A stretch of 64,000 nt of DNA from Rhizophagus irregularis. Its lineage: Eukaryota > Glomeromycota > Glomeromycetes > Glomerales > Glomeraceae. The DNA lies in assembly GCF_026210795.1 (NCBI RefSeq), contig NC_089453.1, positions 870,501-934,500 of the forward strand. Reading direction: 5' to 3'. Below are positions 44,493 through 57,256 of this stretch, piece by piece. Numbering within the stretch: the stretch's first letter is position 1; every line of letters begins with the position of its first letter. Position numbers and translations under genes: made by a program. The notes beneath the pieces were generated by a model. It ran no database searches. It saw only the letters and a program-made list of their open reading frames with translations, and was not told where the DNA came from.

Positions 44493-46091
44493 ATGTTACC
44501 TGAACTTTGTCTTAGAATAATATTTGAAGAATTAAAAAATGATTTTATATCTTTACATTCTTGTATTCTGGTTAATAAAAATTGGTGTACTTTAGCTTTA
44601 CCAAAATTATGGAAAAATCCTTTTGACGATATTAATAATTCTAATATTAATGGTATTATGGAAGCAAATATTCCATTATTGAATACTTATACTTCTTGTT
44701 TATCTGAAGATATTAAAAATAACTTGGGTTTAAAATCAGATATTCAATATCCTTTATTTGATTATGGAATTTATTTACAATATATTCATTTTAAAACAAT
44801 TATTAAAAGTATTTATCTTTGGCGTAATTTATATAAAGATTGTGGTGATCCTGCAGTATTCAAATTAAAATCAACAACGAAGAGAAGAAAAGTATCAAAT
44901 AATATTGAAGATAATATTCTCAAAGCTTTATGTGAATATTTTATTAATAGATCAACTTGTATTAAAGAAGTTGAACTACTTGATGATACTTTTTTGAATA
45001 TCTTTGAATTCCCAAGTGCTATCTTAAATTTATCAAAAATTCAATATTTCAAGTTTGAAATTCAATATAATCTTGAAATTATCTCATCAGCGGCGAAAAT
45101 TGCAAATAATATCAACAAATTGGAAATTGATTTGAAAAAAGTTCCTTATACAACATTAATTACACGTTTAAATTATATTCAAGAATTAATCAAATCTCAA
45201 AAAAGTTTGAAACATATTTTATTAAGCTGTTCTTTAATGGAATTTCCTGAAATAATAAAAGGTCTCTCCGTTCAAGTTGAAACCTTAACTCATATTACTA
45301 TTCGAAATATTAAATTTGATCATGGATTTCCTTTCACAGAATTGGCCGAATATTTAAATTTGAAATACTTGGAAATAGAAAATTGTAGATTTAATAGGGG
45401 AAAAATAATAAAACCTGATTTAAAAGCATTTCAAAAACTCGAATCAATCCTTATCAGCGCAACTTATGTGAATTTTGAAATTATGGAGATTCTATGTTGT
45501 CAAGCCAAAGATTGTTTACGTGTATTGAAATTACCAGCGGGTACAACTGATTTTCCAAAACTCGAAAATATTTGTGTCAACTTTTGTCCAAATATAAAAA
45601 AATTTATAACGTCAATTAAAAAGTCTTCATATAAACACATAATTTCTGTGATAAATGCTTGCAAAAATCTTGAAGAGATTCACATCTACGAAGATCAATG
45701 TGATGAAATATTTACGTATAATGTTCTTGATGCTAATCAATTCTTGAGATTACTTGGAGAGATCTTGCCAAAGTCAGTTCATACTTTTAAATACTTGTCA
45801 GATTTGAGCTTTGATTCAACATCACTTGAAACATTTCTTCGTCAATTCCAACCCAAGAAGTTTATATTATTAGAGTTTAATGATTGTTCTTTTTTCTCGG
45901 ATGAACACCTTAGTGTAATTATTAGTCTCTGTGGTAAAACATTGAAGAAATTACATATCATTGGAAAAAATAATCTACATCATATGTATGTTCATGAAAG
46001 GAAACATCAATTTCTTGGAGATCTTTATATAGAGAAATTAAATCGTAAAGGATTGTTTATAGATAATTTAAAGAAGGGAACGAAACTGTAA
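44493..46091 (+). CDS. F-box/LRR protein (532 aa)
   Basis: Single exon, ATG to TAA. Residues 1-42 form an F-box (MLPELCLRIIFEELKNDFIS, HSCILVNKNWCTLALPKLW), the Skp1-binding module of SCF ubiquitin ligases. The remainder consists of irregular leucine-rich repeats (FPEIIKGLSVQVETLTHITI, LKYLEIENCRF, LRVLKLPAG, LEEIHIYED, FILLEFNDCSFFSDEHL), the usual substrate-recognition part. A KSTTKRRKVSNN basic patch lies near residue 130. Closest relatives in the window are the remnants at 3395 and 35600, the 5' fragment at 41303, and more distantly the genes at 57983 and 60003. F-box families are greatly expanded in Rhizophagus (family knowledge). Substrate unknown. Confidence 0.9.
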   Translation: MLPELCLRIIFEELKNDFISLHSCILVNKNWCTLALPKLWKNPFDDINNSNINGIMEANIPLLNTYTSCLSEDIKNNLGLKSDIQYPLFDYGIYLQYIHFKTIIKSIYLWRNLYKDCGDPAVFKLKSTTKRRKVSNNIEDNILKALCEYFINRSTCIKEVELLDDTFLNIFEFPSAILNLSKIQYFKFEIQYNLEIISSAAKIANNINKLEIDLKKVPYTTLITRLNYIQELIKSQKSLKHILLSCSLMEFPEIIKGLSVQVETLTHITIRNIKFDHGFPFTELAEYLNLKYLEIENCRFNRGKIIKPDLKAFQKLESILISATYVNFEIMEILCCQAKDCLRVLKLPAGTTDFPKLENICVNFCPNIKKFITSIKKSSYKHIISVINACKNLEEIHIYEDQCDEIFTYNVLDANQFLRLLGEILPKSVHTFKYLSDLSFDSTSLETFLRQFQPKKFILLEFNDCSFFSDEHLSVIISLCGKTLKKLHIIGKNNLHHMYVHERKHQFLGDLYIEKLNRKGLFIDNLKKGTKL

Positions 46092-46571
46092 TGTAATATG
46101 CTGAAATTGTAAAGGTTTTTTTTTTTTTACAGAGAAATAAAATAAAAAATTTTACTTTCAGTAAAGAACTTTTTATTTATTTGCACATGAATAAACATAA
46201 TCAGCTATACAAAGTATCCGTCATCTATTATGTATATCACCAGTATATCATTTGTACCCTTTACCCACTTATTCCATTTAATCATGAATAATATAATAAT
46301 ACGGTTAAATAAATCTAAAAGCTAATATTCCAAATTTCCCATTTCTCTCTCTCTTATCGGATGATCCATTATATATAATCATACCTCCATACTGGTATAT
46401 CCTAACTACTATTTACGTAGAAGTGTGCGGTTCATCGGGAACCCCATGATGTTTAATTAATCTTTGATAAATTCTTTATCTCTTTAGAAGGGATTAAATT
46501 ATATTTCCAGAATGCAAATCTATGAATAACACTGTGATCTCTTTAAAATCTAATATAATGCTGCAAGAAGA
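46092..46571. terminator. Convergent 3' region between the F-box and PPR genes
   Basis: AT-rich 480-bp spacer holding both 3' ends, with AATAAA-like signals near 46136 on the plus strand. No gene. Polyadenylation sites not determined. Confidence 0.3.
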
Positions 46572-48359
46572 TCACCCTTGTTTGCGTGAATGTATTGTTT
46601 TATAAACATTTTCTGCTTCATTTGTATAATTATATTTCAAAAGAGTGGAAAAAAGTGATTGTAAATATTTGTTGGTAACTTTCTTATTTATCTCAGGATT
46701 GATCTTAAATTGTAAATTGTCCAATAATTCATGAGATAATTCAGGAAGTACATCAACAATTGTTAAAGGTAATAATTCACCATTAGATAATAATTTATCT
46801 TGATATACTATACCATTTACTAAAATAAAACTTGTAATCTCGGTTGGCTTTAGTAAAAATTTTCGTTTCATTAATTTATAAAAATCTATAGATTCTCTCA
46901 ATATTTCTAAAAAATTTTCTTTACGTTTATGAGATTCACGAGGTCCACGAGATCCACGAGATTCACGAGATGCATGAGATCTATGAGATCCATGAGATTC
47001 ATGAGGTCCACGAGATCCGGAAGATGAACCAGAAGATCCAGAAGATCCAACCCCATCATTTCCAATATGTGAAATTATTAAATATTGAAAAGTCAACTCA
47101 TTTGGTTTTAAATTTTTTTTTTTGATCATTTCATAAAAATAATGATTTGAAAGTTTTCTTTGATTTTGATTAGAACAAGATAATAATACCAAATTAAAAA
47201 TTTCAGTAGTAATATTAAAATCACCTTTTAAATAATATTTTTCAAAAGTCCATTTTAAATAATCAAAATTATTATTATTATTATTAATATTATTAATAGA
47301 AGAACAAGAATTAATAAATTGATCAATATGAAATTTTGAAGGTTTTAAATTTGATTTATCCATAGTTCTAAATTGATGATAAACAGATGTAAGATTATTA
47401 ATTAAAAGATTTCCAATAATTAAAGAATTAAAAATTTCTTTTGATTTTTTTTTATAATTTAATTTTAAATAAATTTGATAAAATTTTTTAACATGAATCA
47501 TTTTACCCAATTTACTAAAATTACTTATCATAATTTTTAAAGTAAATATTGTAGGTTTATAATTAAGTAATTTCATTTCATCAAAAATATTTTTTAAATT
47601 TAAAGTAAAATAATTACTTGAATAAGAATTTTGTAATATTATATTATAACAATTTGAATTTAATTTTATATTTGATTTTTTTAACATTTCCCAAAATAAA
47701 ACACTTTTTTGATCATCTTTATCATCTTTAAAAAATTTAGTAAATATTAAAGCAATATATTTCATTGATAAAGATTTATCATTTGAATTTGAAATATTTG
47801 AAATATTTGATGGGAACAAATCATCATCTCTCTTATCTCCTTTTATATCTCTATTATGAGTCGTATCTTTTATATCTTTAGTATGAGTAGTATTTTTTAT
47901 ATCATTAGTATGAGTCGTATCTTTCGTATCTCTCATATCTCTCATATCTCTTATATCTTTCACACTACTCATATCTATTTTCCTCATATCTCTCGTATCT
48001 CTCGTATCTCTCATATCTCTTATATCTTTCATATATACTTGTAAAATTTTCCAATAATCTTCTACATCTTTTTTCGTAAAAAGATAAAGTTTTAATTTCC
48101 ATAAAAGTTCATCTTCATTTAAAGTTGTTAAATCATTAATTTCATTCTCCTTAATTGAGTTCTCATTTGTAATAGATGAGAATCTTTTTCTTTTAAATAA
48201 GTTATAATCGTTATAAAAGTTATAATCATTATATGATCGTTTTAAAATATCAATTTGTTGATGATGATTTAAAATGGTCAAATTGGTATAATAATAATTA
48301 TTTTGTAAGAATCTTGAAGCTGATAATAATTTAATTTTGATTTTATTTATTAATTTCAT
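46572..48359 (-). CDS. PPR-like protein, probably mitochondrial (595 aa)
   Basis: Single exon from ATG 48359. The first 35 residues are basic and free of acidic residues (MKLINKIKIKLLSASRFLQN), fitting a mitochondrial presequence. Residues about 105-175 are a low-complexity Arg-Asp-Met/Thr run (DMRDTRDTRDMRK, TTHTKDIKDTTH) encoded by a minisatellite. From about residue 200 helical PPR-type units follow: NCYNIILQNSYSSN, IFDEMKLLNYKPTIFTLKIM, VYHQFRTMDKSNLKPSKFHI, FYEMIKKKNLKPNELTFQYL, each with the NP/KP.. turn. A Ser/Gly/His/Arg-rich insertion (about residues 435-475) precedes the last repeats. PPR proteins bind organellar RNA in processing or translation. The specific target is unknown. Confidence 0.82.
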   Translation of the reverse strand: MKLINKIKIKLLSASRFLQNNYYYTNLTILNHHQQIDILKRSYNDYNFYNDYNLFKRKRFSSITNENSIKENEINDLTTLNEDELLWKLKLYLFTKKDVEDYWKILQVYMKDIRDMRDTRDTRDMRKIDMSSVKDIRDMRDMRDTKDTTHTNDIKNTTHTKDIKDTTHNRDIKGDKRDDDLFPSNISNISNSNDKSLSMKYIALIFTKFFKDDKDDQKSVLFWEMLKKSNIKLNSNCYNIILQNSYSSNYFTLNLKNIFDEMKLLNYKPTIFTLKIMISNFSKLGKMIHVKKFYQIYLKLNYKKKSKEIFNSLIIGNLLINNLTSVYHQFRTMDKSNLKPSKFHIDQFINSCSSINNINNNNNNFDYLKWTFEKYYLKGDFNITTEIFNLVLLSCSNQNQRKLSNHYFYEMIKKKNLKPNELTFQYLIISHIGNDGVGSSGSSGSSSGSRGPHESHGSHRSHASRESRGSRGPRESHKRKENFLEILRESIDFYKLMKRKFLLKPTEITSFILVNGIVYQDKLLSNGELLPLTIVDVLPELSHELLDNLQFKINPEINKKVTNKYLQSLFSTLLKYNYTNEAENVYKTIHSRKQG

Positions 48360-50597
48360 GTTATTGAAAGAGAAGAAAAAAAAGGAGATTTAATGATTAA
48401 CATCTAAAAAACCAAGTTTAGTAAATAACAAACACGTGGAACACGTGATCAAGCAAATTACAAAAAATTTACTAATAAACTTTAATTTTCATACTTCAGA
48501 TTTTAGACGAATCATTTAGAAAGTACGAGGTAAATATTTCCTATGCAAGATAAATTATTAATGCATGATTTTAAAAAACATGTTGTGTAAGTAGCATGGT
48601 TAGCGTGGGATTCAATGTGAGAAAAGAGAGACGAGACATTTGAATATTCACTAAAAGAATTTATAATCTAATTTTCTTATTTTAGCCTATTTATCCATAT
48701 AAGTTATTTGTCGCCTCCTCTATCAGAAAGAATATTGGAACGGATAAATTTATTTTTCGGGAGCCGAATCTTTTAATGTGATCATAGATTCATAGTAAAG
48801 AAATGGCTAATCCAATTATATTCATCATTTCCCCTGAAATGTTTCACTATTATAAATCACAATGTTAAAAGTAAAAAAGTAGAATAATATTAACAAGCAC
48901 ATCTTTCATCTTCAATCTTGTACTATATCTTGTACGATTTTGTCACTTCCATCTTTCGATCTCTCTCTCTCTCTCTCTTTATAATTTTACTAAATCTTTA
49001 CGGTATTAATGAAATATTACAAATAAAAAGTAGTATTACCAATGAATCCATTGATTACCCTTGACATTGATTAAATTAATTTAAGAATAAATCATACCGC
49101 ATAATAACGCATGATTCAATGATCATTGTATCCGGTCAAAAATAATTCATTCTATTTTTAGAATTTTTGGTCGAGAATTTTTTATTAGTAATATTACTAA
49201 TATTAGTTTTTTCTTAAAATTCAAAAAAAAAAAAAAAAAAAATTTAAAATGTTTCAAAAAAAAAATGATTGGATTATTTATTTTGAAACATTTAATTAAT
49301 AATGTGATTAAAAAAAGAAATTATTTTTTTATTTATTATTTATGCGAGTCTAATTAACAATTATCCAATCTAATGTTACCGATCTACAAATTCAATTTAT
49401 TAAAAATTTATTTATAAGGATAATTAAAAGAAAAAATAATAAAATAATTTGTGGGGAACCATAAACAGTTAAACTCCAAAAAAAAAAAAAGATTTCACCT
49501 TTTTATTTTTTTTTCTTCTAACGAAATCATTTTGTGATAAAAAAAGAGTTGTATAAAAAGTTATAAAAAGATTTTGAAATAAAAATAACTTTTTTTTTAA
49601 TATTATGCATAAGTGAAAATAGTTTAATAATAATATATTATTATTATAACAAATTTAGTAATAAAAATAAAATTTTATTATTATTTCTGAATTAAGATTT
49701 ATTTCACCTTAATGATTTACAATCGTATGACAGTTTACTGCGCTAAAGAGAATTTAACTTTTTTATTATTATAGATAATATCGTTGATATGCAAGATAAT
49801 TGTTTCATCGTATTCGTCATAATAATTCATATTTCATGTTCGCCATATATTTCATATAACTTTTTATTAATCCCATTAATTATTCTAGTGGATAATGAAG
49901 TTTTAAATAAAAAATGTTTCAAATATTAAAAATTCATTTAAAAAATACGCGAAAAAATTAAAATTCTTAAAATTTAATTAACATTTATCTTCAAAAATAT
50001 AATTAATTGATGCATAAAATATGCGACCCGCATATTGTCGAAAATCTGGTTATATTTCATTATTATTTTATTAGATTAAATAAAAAAAACAATAAGATTC
50101 CTGAATTCTGTTATTAAACAAGAAGAATTTTATTTATATGTTATTATTATTATTAAATGAAAGTCAATGAGAATTCGTTGTTGAACAAACAATTTTTTCT
50201 TACATAATATAATTGAATAATGTGACATTAAGTGGGATGTGCCGAATTTCTTGTTGTACATTATAAATATTTCAAATATTTCAACATCGGATGTTCGTGT
50301 TTGGACTTTTTAGTTTGGTATACTGGTCTGTCTGTATTACTTTAAAAAATTGATATAATTAGCAATATAAACAAGCCGTTAATCCCAACAACACATTTGA
50401 ATTATATTTTATTTTATTTTATTTTTTTTTTAGACACGACATTCTTTTACTTCGACAAATTCTTGATTTCTGTATATAATAATAAAAATCATATTTATAT
50501 TTGTAAAAAAAAAGCATTCTTTTTTTTTTTCTTTTATTCCTCCTCTTTAGTTAAAACTGCTTTCGAATACTTTTGATTTTTGTTTGTCTAGAAAAAT
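48360..50597. other. Long intergenic region between divergent PPR and RGS genes
   Basis: 2.2 kb of AT-rich DNA with a (CT)9 run at 48961-48978 and a poly-A run near 49229-49241. A T/C-rich leader-like stretch (50400-50590) precedes the RGS start. It should contain both promoters. No gene seen. Confidence 0.5.
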
Positions 50598-52552
50598 ATG
50601 GCGTATCAATCACAGGTACACCAACAATCTTCTACTCATATGATGAAGACAACGAGGTCTGGAAGACCTTTTGTCAAGGTTTGTACTATTTATTTTTTAT
50701 GTCAAACACTATTGATATATTGTAGTTGTGAGATCTAGTGAATTTTTATTACACGATCATAATTTAGTCAATGTATCAGAAGCTGATAAAGTGATTTTAG
50801 TAATTTATTTTATGTCTTCATATAATATGTTGCTAAAGTTGGTAAAGTTGAAAAAAAAATAAAAAAGACATGAAACACAACGAACATTTACTTATACCTT
50901 TCATTATTGTCCTTTTCATTTATTAGGATATCCATGATTTGTTTTCAACGCTTGTCGTTTCACTACCAATGGAAACACATAGAAATTTATTTAGAAGTTA
51001 TTCCAATTCATTTACAACTGAAGAAGCAATTGCAAATCTCGGTTCTTTGAAATTTACTCAATCACATCGTACACCTGATCCAAAAGATCCATCACGTATA
51101 ATAACTACTACTACTACTACTACTTTTAGTATGACAAAAGATATGGCAAAAAGTGTTTGTCAAACTTTTATGGACGCTAGGTTATTTGAAAATCTTGCTG
51201 ATTCTAGTAGTCGTTCTTTTAAGGACAAGAATGTATTCGGTTTAACTCCAAAAGGTTTATATATTTTGGAAAGATTCGTTACTAGGAATGGGATCGCTGC
51301 TCCTCATTTAGCAAAATTATTCGCTTCACAAACTTCTCCTATTAGATTATATTTTGTTGAAAGAAGTCCTGAAAATGATTCCGTATCTTCAACTAGACAA
51401 TGTGTTGAATCAATTTTTAGAAGATTTGCTGGTACAAAACCAAATATCGTTAATAAAGATTCTGATGAAACTAAAGATTCGGATTCTTCTTCAGGTTCAT
51501 TTTGTGAAAAACATGATAGAAATATTGGTATTGAAGTTAAAGAACGTCAATTTGGTAGTAAAATGGCTCGTTATTCTTTTAATGGTGCTGCTGCTTGTGA
51601 TTGGCTTTGTGATTTCACAACTTTGATCACAAAAGAAGAGGCTATGAAAATGGCTACAGAATTTATTCGTTATGGACTTATTGAATATATTTCTGATAAA
51701 AACAATGAATCTAAAAAACGTTCAGATAAAATTGAAGGTAATACATTTAAGTATTCCAAATCTGTTTATTATCATATTATTGATGAAGGTCGTAGAGTTG
51801 CTTTATGGGAATATGATAATTATAATTATACCAATGGTTTAAATGGTTATACTAATGGTATAAATGGTAATGGTTATACTAATGGTTTAACTAATAGTTA
51901 TAGTATTAGAAATAAAACTAATACTAGTATTCCAAGAAATGAATCTTTACCTGATTCAGATAATATCGTTCAAATTGAAAATGGTGGTAATTTACGTGGA
52001 ATGATCGCTCATTCTAATACAAAGAAACTACAACAAATTTTAGATGATTCTACATTATGTTCTCTTTTTATGGAATTTTTAAAAGCAATGTTCTGTGAGG
52101 AAAATTTATTATTCTTACTAGAAGTTCAAACTTTTAAAAGTAGATATAGTACGAACTCTGATTTGAATGGTGAACCACAAGATCCAAGAGAACAACATGA
52201 TCTTATTGTCGATGCTTTTAGAATTTATAATACATTTTTAGCTCCAGGTTCACCTCATGAACTTAATATTGATGGTGGTTTGAGACAACATATGGTTCAA
52301 CATATGACTTCTATTGTATCATCAAATAGAGATTTAGCTGCAAGTACAGAACAAATTGGGAATCCAGTTCCTATAACATGTCATTTATATGATAAAATTC
52401 AAGATACCATTTTTAGACTTATGGCCACGGATTCTGTTCCTAAATTTTCAAAGACAGAAAAATATTTGGCACATATACGGAATTCTGAAGGATTAGAGGA
52501 CAATATTCCATATCGCCAATCATCTTCAAGCAATAATAGTGACAAACCGTGA
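50598..52552 (+). CDS. flbA: RGS protein with DEP domains, FlbA/Sst2/Rgs1 type (568 aa)
   Basis: Exon 1 is 50598-50678 (27 codons, MAYQSQVHQQSSTH to GRPFVK), intron 50679-50926 (248 bp, GTTTGT...TTATTAG), exon 2 50927-52552. The phase-0 join gives FVKDIHDLFSTL. Residues about 30-150 form a first DEP-like region. Residues about 225-330 are a second DEP domain (FGSKMARYSFNGAAACDWLC, EAMKMATEFIRYGLIEYI). Then a short Tyr/Asn/Gly repeat (NYTNGLNGYTNGINGNGYTN) and the RGS domain at about 395-535 (LQQILDDSTLCSLFMEFLKA, EENLLFLLEVQTF, KIQDTIFRLMATDSVPKF). This order is that of FlbA/Sst2/Rgs1, GTPase activators of G-alpha subunits that damp pheromone and nutrient GPCR signalling. The symbol denotes family, not proven orthology. 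Confidence 0.93.
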
Positions 52553-54998
52553 AAGATTGATGTAATGTATTTATAAAAAGACTTTTTTTTAATTTAATTA
52601 TTTGTGTAATTTATTTTGTTAATAGAAAAGTTTAAGAACATCATCACTATATGTATACATATATATAATCATTATTTAGTTCTTTATCTATTTATTTATT
52701 TATTATTTCAATGAAAGGAGTTATATGTTCGTATTAAGAAGAACTTTATGGTCATATAGAAATAGAAGCTCAGAAATTGGAGATTGGATCCTATGTCCAA
52801 AAAAAAAGTAATATTTAAGTGGATTATGATATCTGCGTGATTTTGAGAGCTTTTACATATGACATCTTAGAAAATATATTACACCTAAGGAACATATTAA
52901 TTAGATCTTGGGAATACATCTTGGGAAATGTTTCTTTACATATTAGATCTTGAGAAATGTTTCTTCACATATTGCATCTTGGAAAATTTTCTTTACATAT
53001 TGCATCTTGGGAAAATGTTTTCAACAACAAATCACATGCATTACACTCACTCACTGACCTTCTCATTGTACATAAAGTATCGATCCAATTGAAGAATTAA
53101 TATGACAAGGTTTTAATTTACGAAAACTCCATCAAAATTCTACATATTTACCGTACACATTTTCGTACATATTTTTACTTACATTATTAATTTATAAAAA
53201 AAGTTTGATTCATATCAAGTTTCAAACATTTTTATTCACCATCATGTATTTTTACCATTAAAAAAAATGTATTTTTTTTTTTATTTTAATTAATCTAGTA
53301 TATACAAATATTTTTTATATAATTATATTAAAATAAACGGATTTTTTTAACTTTTTTTTTATAAAATATAAAATATATAATATGTTATATGTGGCATTAT
53401 AACGTAATTTGACGGGAATTCATGTGATTTACGTTTTTTTTGGATCTCTTTTTTTAGTCAGTTAGAAAATTCAATCGGGTTAATCCTATAATCCTATGTG
53501 AAACGATAAAGATTATTGGTGTGTTTCTCTGGAATCTTCCGAATTACCCGAAAGACTGAAAGGTGAAAAAAAAAGCTGACAAAATTAGTAACATCAAAAG
53601 TAATGTGGAAAAGCACGTTGTTTTTTTTAAAAAAAAAATGAATTAATGAATTAATTGTTTTTTCACAATGTATCACAGTAAAAGATTAAAAAACAAATAT
53701 AATCCATTTTTGCCTAGTATTAAAAAATTGCCAAGATTAAAACAGAGATTTACAATAAAATACCATAAATTACCCTCATACAAAATTAAATTGAAACAAG
53801 GATATACAAATAATACAAAAAAAATATATTAATTATTATTATTTATTTTTAATAATAATATTTATAAGAAAAAATTATTTTTAAAAATTTATTATTATAT
53901 AATATATAAACAAAAAAATCAATGTTTTAAATATTATGATCTTCAACTTAATTTTTTTTTAATTTTTCTCTTCTTTCTTTAAAGAAACTATGTGAAAAAA
54001 TATTGAGTTAATATTTGTTGTATACATTATACACACCATATTGGTTAAATGCAAATATTGAAATGTTTTGCATAATTTATATATTATGGTAATGCATTGA
54101 TAAGTACTATCATGCTTTTTTCCGATTTTGAACTTTTTTTTTCTATTTTAAATTTTATTCAAGCAACCAGAGAAACTTCCTTTGTGATGCCAAATAAATC
54201 GAACAGTGTAATAAATAATTAATACAATTATGTAAACATGAGGTTGAGATTGTTTATCGGTTATAGGTTAGTTACCATCACGTTGTATTGTGGTGTAACA
54301 TGAAGACATGAAGTCCCTTACACTTTTGCTAACCTAAAATTAAAAGAAAAACCTTTTTCAATCTATAATATATTATACGATTTTAATTAAAAAATAAATA
54401 AAAAAAAATTTTTATTTATTTTTTTTTTTATCATCTTTTCTCCTTCCACCTTTCGTCTTTCATTTAAACCACGTCTAATTTTTTTGAGTTGACTCAAATA
54501 ATTGGTAAGTTTTTACGTGGGTTTTTTATAATATTAATTTAATTATTTTTTCTTCTTTTTTTCTCATTTTTCCTTAAAAAGCGGTATTGCTCAAATGGTT
54601 TAATAAATTCAATGAATACTTTTTTTTTTCTAATAAATAAAGCCTCCGATTCCCTCCCTTTTTCACCTATATATTCAGGTATATAAAAGAAGTATGTTAT
54701 TGTTTTTAAAAGTTATTTATGTTTCCTTTTCATATTTCTTTTAACTTACTCATCTTAACTATTGACTTGACATAGAAACTATTATTTGAACATTCCCAAT
54801 ATTGGATTTTAAAAGTGGTTCAAAATTAGAATTAAATAGTTCAAAGAAGAGAGAATAAATAGTAAACTTGTAAAAAAAAAACATTATTACATTATTTATT
54901 ATATAATTAGTATTCTGGACTATATATATCATCAATATTCTGAGTTTTCATATATTTTATAAATTTTATAAAAACTTTATTTTATTTTTTAAGTTGTA
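52553..54998. other. Intergenic region between RGS and RhoGEF genes
   Basis: 2.4 kb, very AT-rich. Apart from the minisatellite at 52902-53016 I see no gene. Transcript leader for the RhoGEF gene is likely in its last 200 bp. Confidence 0.5.
52902..53016. repeat. 29-bp minisatellite, about four units
   Basis: Units of the type ATCTTGGGAAATGTTTCTTT followed by ACATATT(A/G) repeat in tandem with point changes, about 350 bp downstream of the RGS stop codon. Confidence 0.75.
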
Positions 54999-57256
54999 AT
55001 GTCATCACGTGGAGATTCCGGATATATGAGCAATTATAGTTCTATTTACAGTCAAAAATCTGATAATTTTGAGGATTATTATGAAGATGATTACATAGAT
55101 TATAATGATACAAGAAATTCCTTACCTACTTTTAATAATAATCGAAAATATGAAAGTTCAGAATATAGTCACAGTCGTCGAACATCAGATGCGAATTATT
55201 TATACACACCACCATCACCAAATCTACAACAATATTCTACTTCTCCCAATTCCTCACAAAAGTACATCCAAAATGAATTCTCTACTCCTGAATCAAGTAG
55301 AAGAGATTTATCTCCCAATTCACAAAATAGAAAACCTTCCCTTCCATCATCTCCAAGAAATGGCCTACCAATTAATTCTCCAGTGATGTTTCAACAACAA
55401 TCTTATAATAATAATAATAATTTTAATAATAATAATAATAATAATTTACAAGGGAGACCCAATATGATAAATCCACCTCCAAGGGATGATTCATCAAAAA
55501 ATACTAACCGTTCTTATACTGTTGGTCCAAATCCTCGACAATATACATCGTTACCAATGAGTCCAAAAATTCATGCTGAAACTTCAAGAATATTAATTGA
55601 TAATAATTACAATGAACGTCCTGATAATGATCAGATTGCGAATACACATGAATTCGAAACAAGTGATATTATTGATTCTTATTATGACGATCCTGAGGAT
55701 CCTGAGGATCCTGTGGATCCTAAGGATTCTGAACTTAATAAGCCAGTTCCAACTAGTGCAGGTAATTTAAATATTTGATCAAAAAAAAACAAAAGATTAC
55801 ATTTATTAAATATTGGTTATTTGGTTTTTTTCACTTATTTTTTTTATAAAAATAGTAGCGGCAAATCGAAAACGTGAAGCAGCGGTTAATGAAATCCTTA
55901 CCACAGAATTAACGTATGTTGATGGTTTAAGGAAACTTGTGAGGATATACTTATTGCCCATGCGACAAAGATCTGCAAATAAGATCTTATCAAAACCCAT
56001 TGCAACTATTGAAGAGATTTCGACCATATTTGGAAATGTTGAACAGTTACTAAAATTACACGAGCAATTATTGAAATCATTGGAAGAAAGGTAATTATCA
56101 TCTATATAGAAAATTAATTTTTAATGAACTAACCTTAATTGTTTTTTTTTTTGATTTAGGAAAATAAATTGGAGTCCAACGCGACATATTAGCGATATAT
56201 TTTTAAAAAATGTATGTTTTTTTTTTTCAAGAAAAATCTTTTTGGTTAATATATTTTATTAAATCATTATGATTTGTAGGCCCCATACCTTAAAATGTAT
56301 GCAATCTACTTTAAAAGTTTTCCACAAGCAATTGCGACCATGGAACGACTTAGTAAAGAGAGTAAAGAGTTCAAAAAATTTTTACAGGTACTTATTTTGC
56401 AATTCTCCAAGTATACTGTAATTATCAATTAACTTTTTGATTATGATCATGTAGCAATGTCAGCAGAATCCAGAGTTAGGAGGATTACCATTTAATTCTT
56501 TTTTAAGTCTTCCAATTCAAAGAATTCCACGTTATAAATTACTGTTGGAAGCTCTATTGAAATATACTGAAGAGTCAGATCCAGATTATAACAATTTAAA
56601 GAAATGCGTGAATCAAATTTCAGCAATTGCTGATGAAGTAAATGAAAAGTATGTTATAATATAATTTCGTACAATTTTTATTAGAATAATTTTCTTACAT
56701 TAAATTATGTTTTAGAATACGAGACGCAGAAAATCAACAAAAAGTGCTGGAAATTCAAGGACAAGTTACTGGGTTACCAAATAACATAGTACATCCTGCA
56801 CGAAGGTTCATTTATAAAGGAAATCTTTATAAAGTTTCGCCAACAAAAGTTAATAGTTACGCATCATTACAAGATGTACGAGTACACTTTCTTTTCAATG
56901 ATCTATTAATTTTTTGTTTGGATTTTCAAGGAATATATCACTACAAAGGTGAAATTGATTTGAGATACGCGTCAGTTAAAGACACTTATGAGGATTCAGA
57001 ATTGCCTTATTGCTTTCAAATAAAAACAAAAAATGGAACACATACTGTTCGTGCAAAAAACAGGGAGGAGAAAACTGAATGGATTGCTAGACTTAATGAA
57101 ACAATATGGTCGCTACAAAATGTACAAAATGGACGTGGAAAACGTAAGTTTCGTTTTTTTTTTAAAAAAAAAATAAAATAACAAACGAAAATTTATTAAC
57201 AAAATTATTATTCTTATTAATTAGTACTTATTCCCATTTCAAACAACTCTCATTGA
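54999..57256 (+). CDS. Rho guanine nucleotide exchange factor (Dbl family, DH-PH), about 603 aa
   Basis: Seven exons: 54999-55761, 55856-56090, 56160-56211, 56280-56387, 56455-56648, 56716-57143, 57225-57256, all GT-AG and phase-consistent. Residues 1-254 are disordered, Ser/Asn/Pro-rich, with poly-Asn and a DPEDPEDPVDPKDSE nine-base repeat. The DH domain (about 260-450) starts EAAVNEILTTELTYVDGLRK and includes YLKMYAIYFKSFPQA and LPIQRIPRYKLLLEALLKYT, the diagnostic helix that contacts the GTPase. The PH domain is at about 475-585 (FIYKGNLYKVSP, RVHFLFNDLLIFC, EKTEWIARLNETIW). It activates a Rho/Cdc42-type GTPase in polarity or wall signalling (family role). If the last intron is retained, a Phe/Lys-rich tail ends at 57181 instead. 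The GTAAGT donor favours splicing. Confidence 0.9.

Noticed and set aside
47856-48044. Ile/Ser-rich 62-codon plus-strand gene
   Set aside because: Antisense of the Arg-Asp-Met/Thr minisatellite in the PPR gene.
50939-52552. RGS gene starting at 50939 as a single exon
   Set aside because: That start is TTG. A proper ATG exon at 50598-50678 joins in phase through a GT-AG intron and completes the first DEP-like region.
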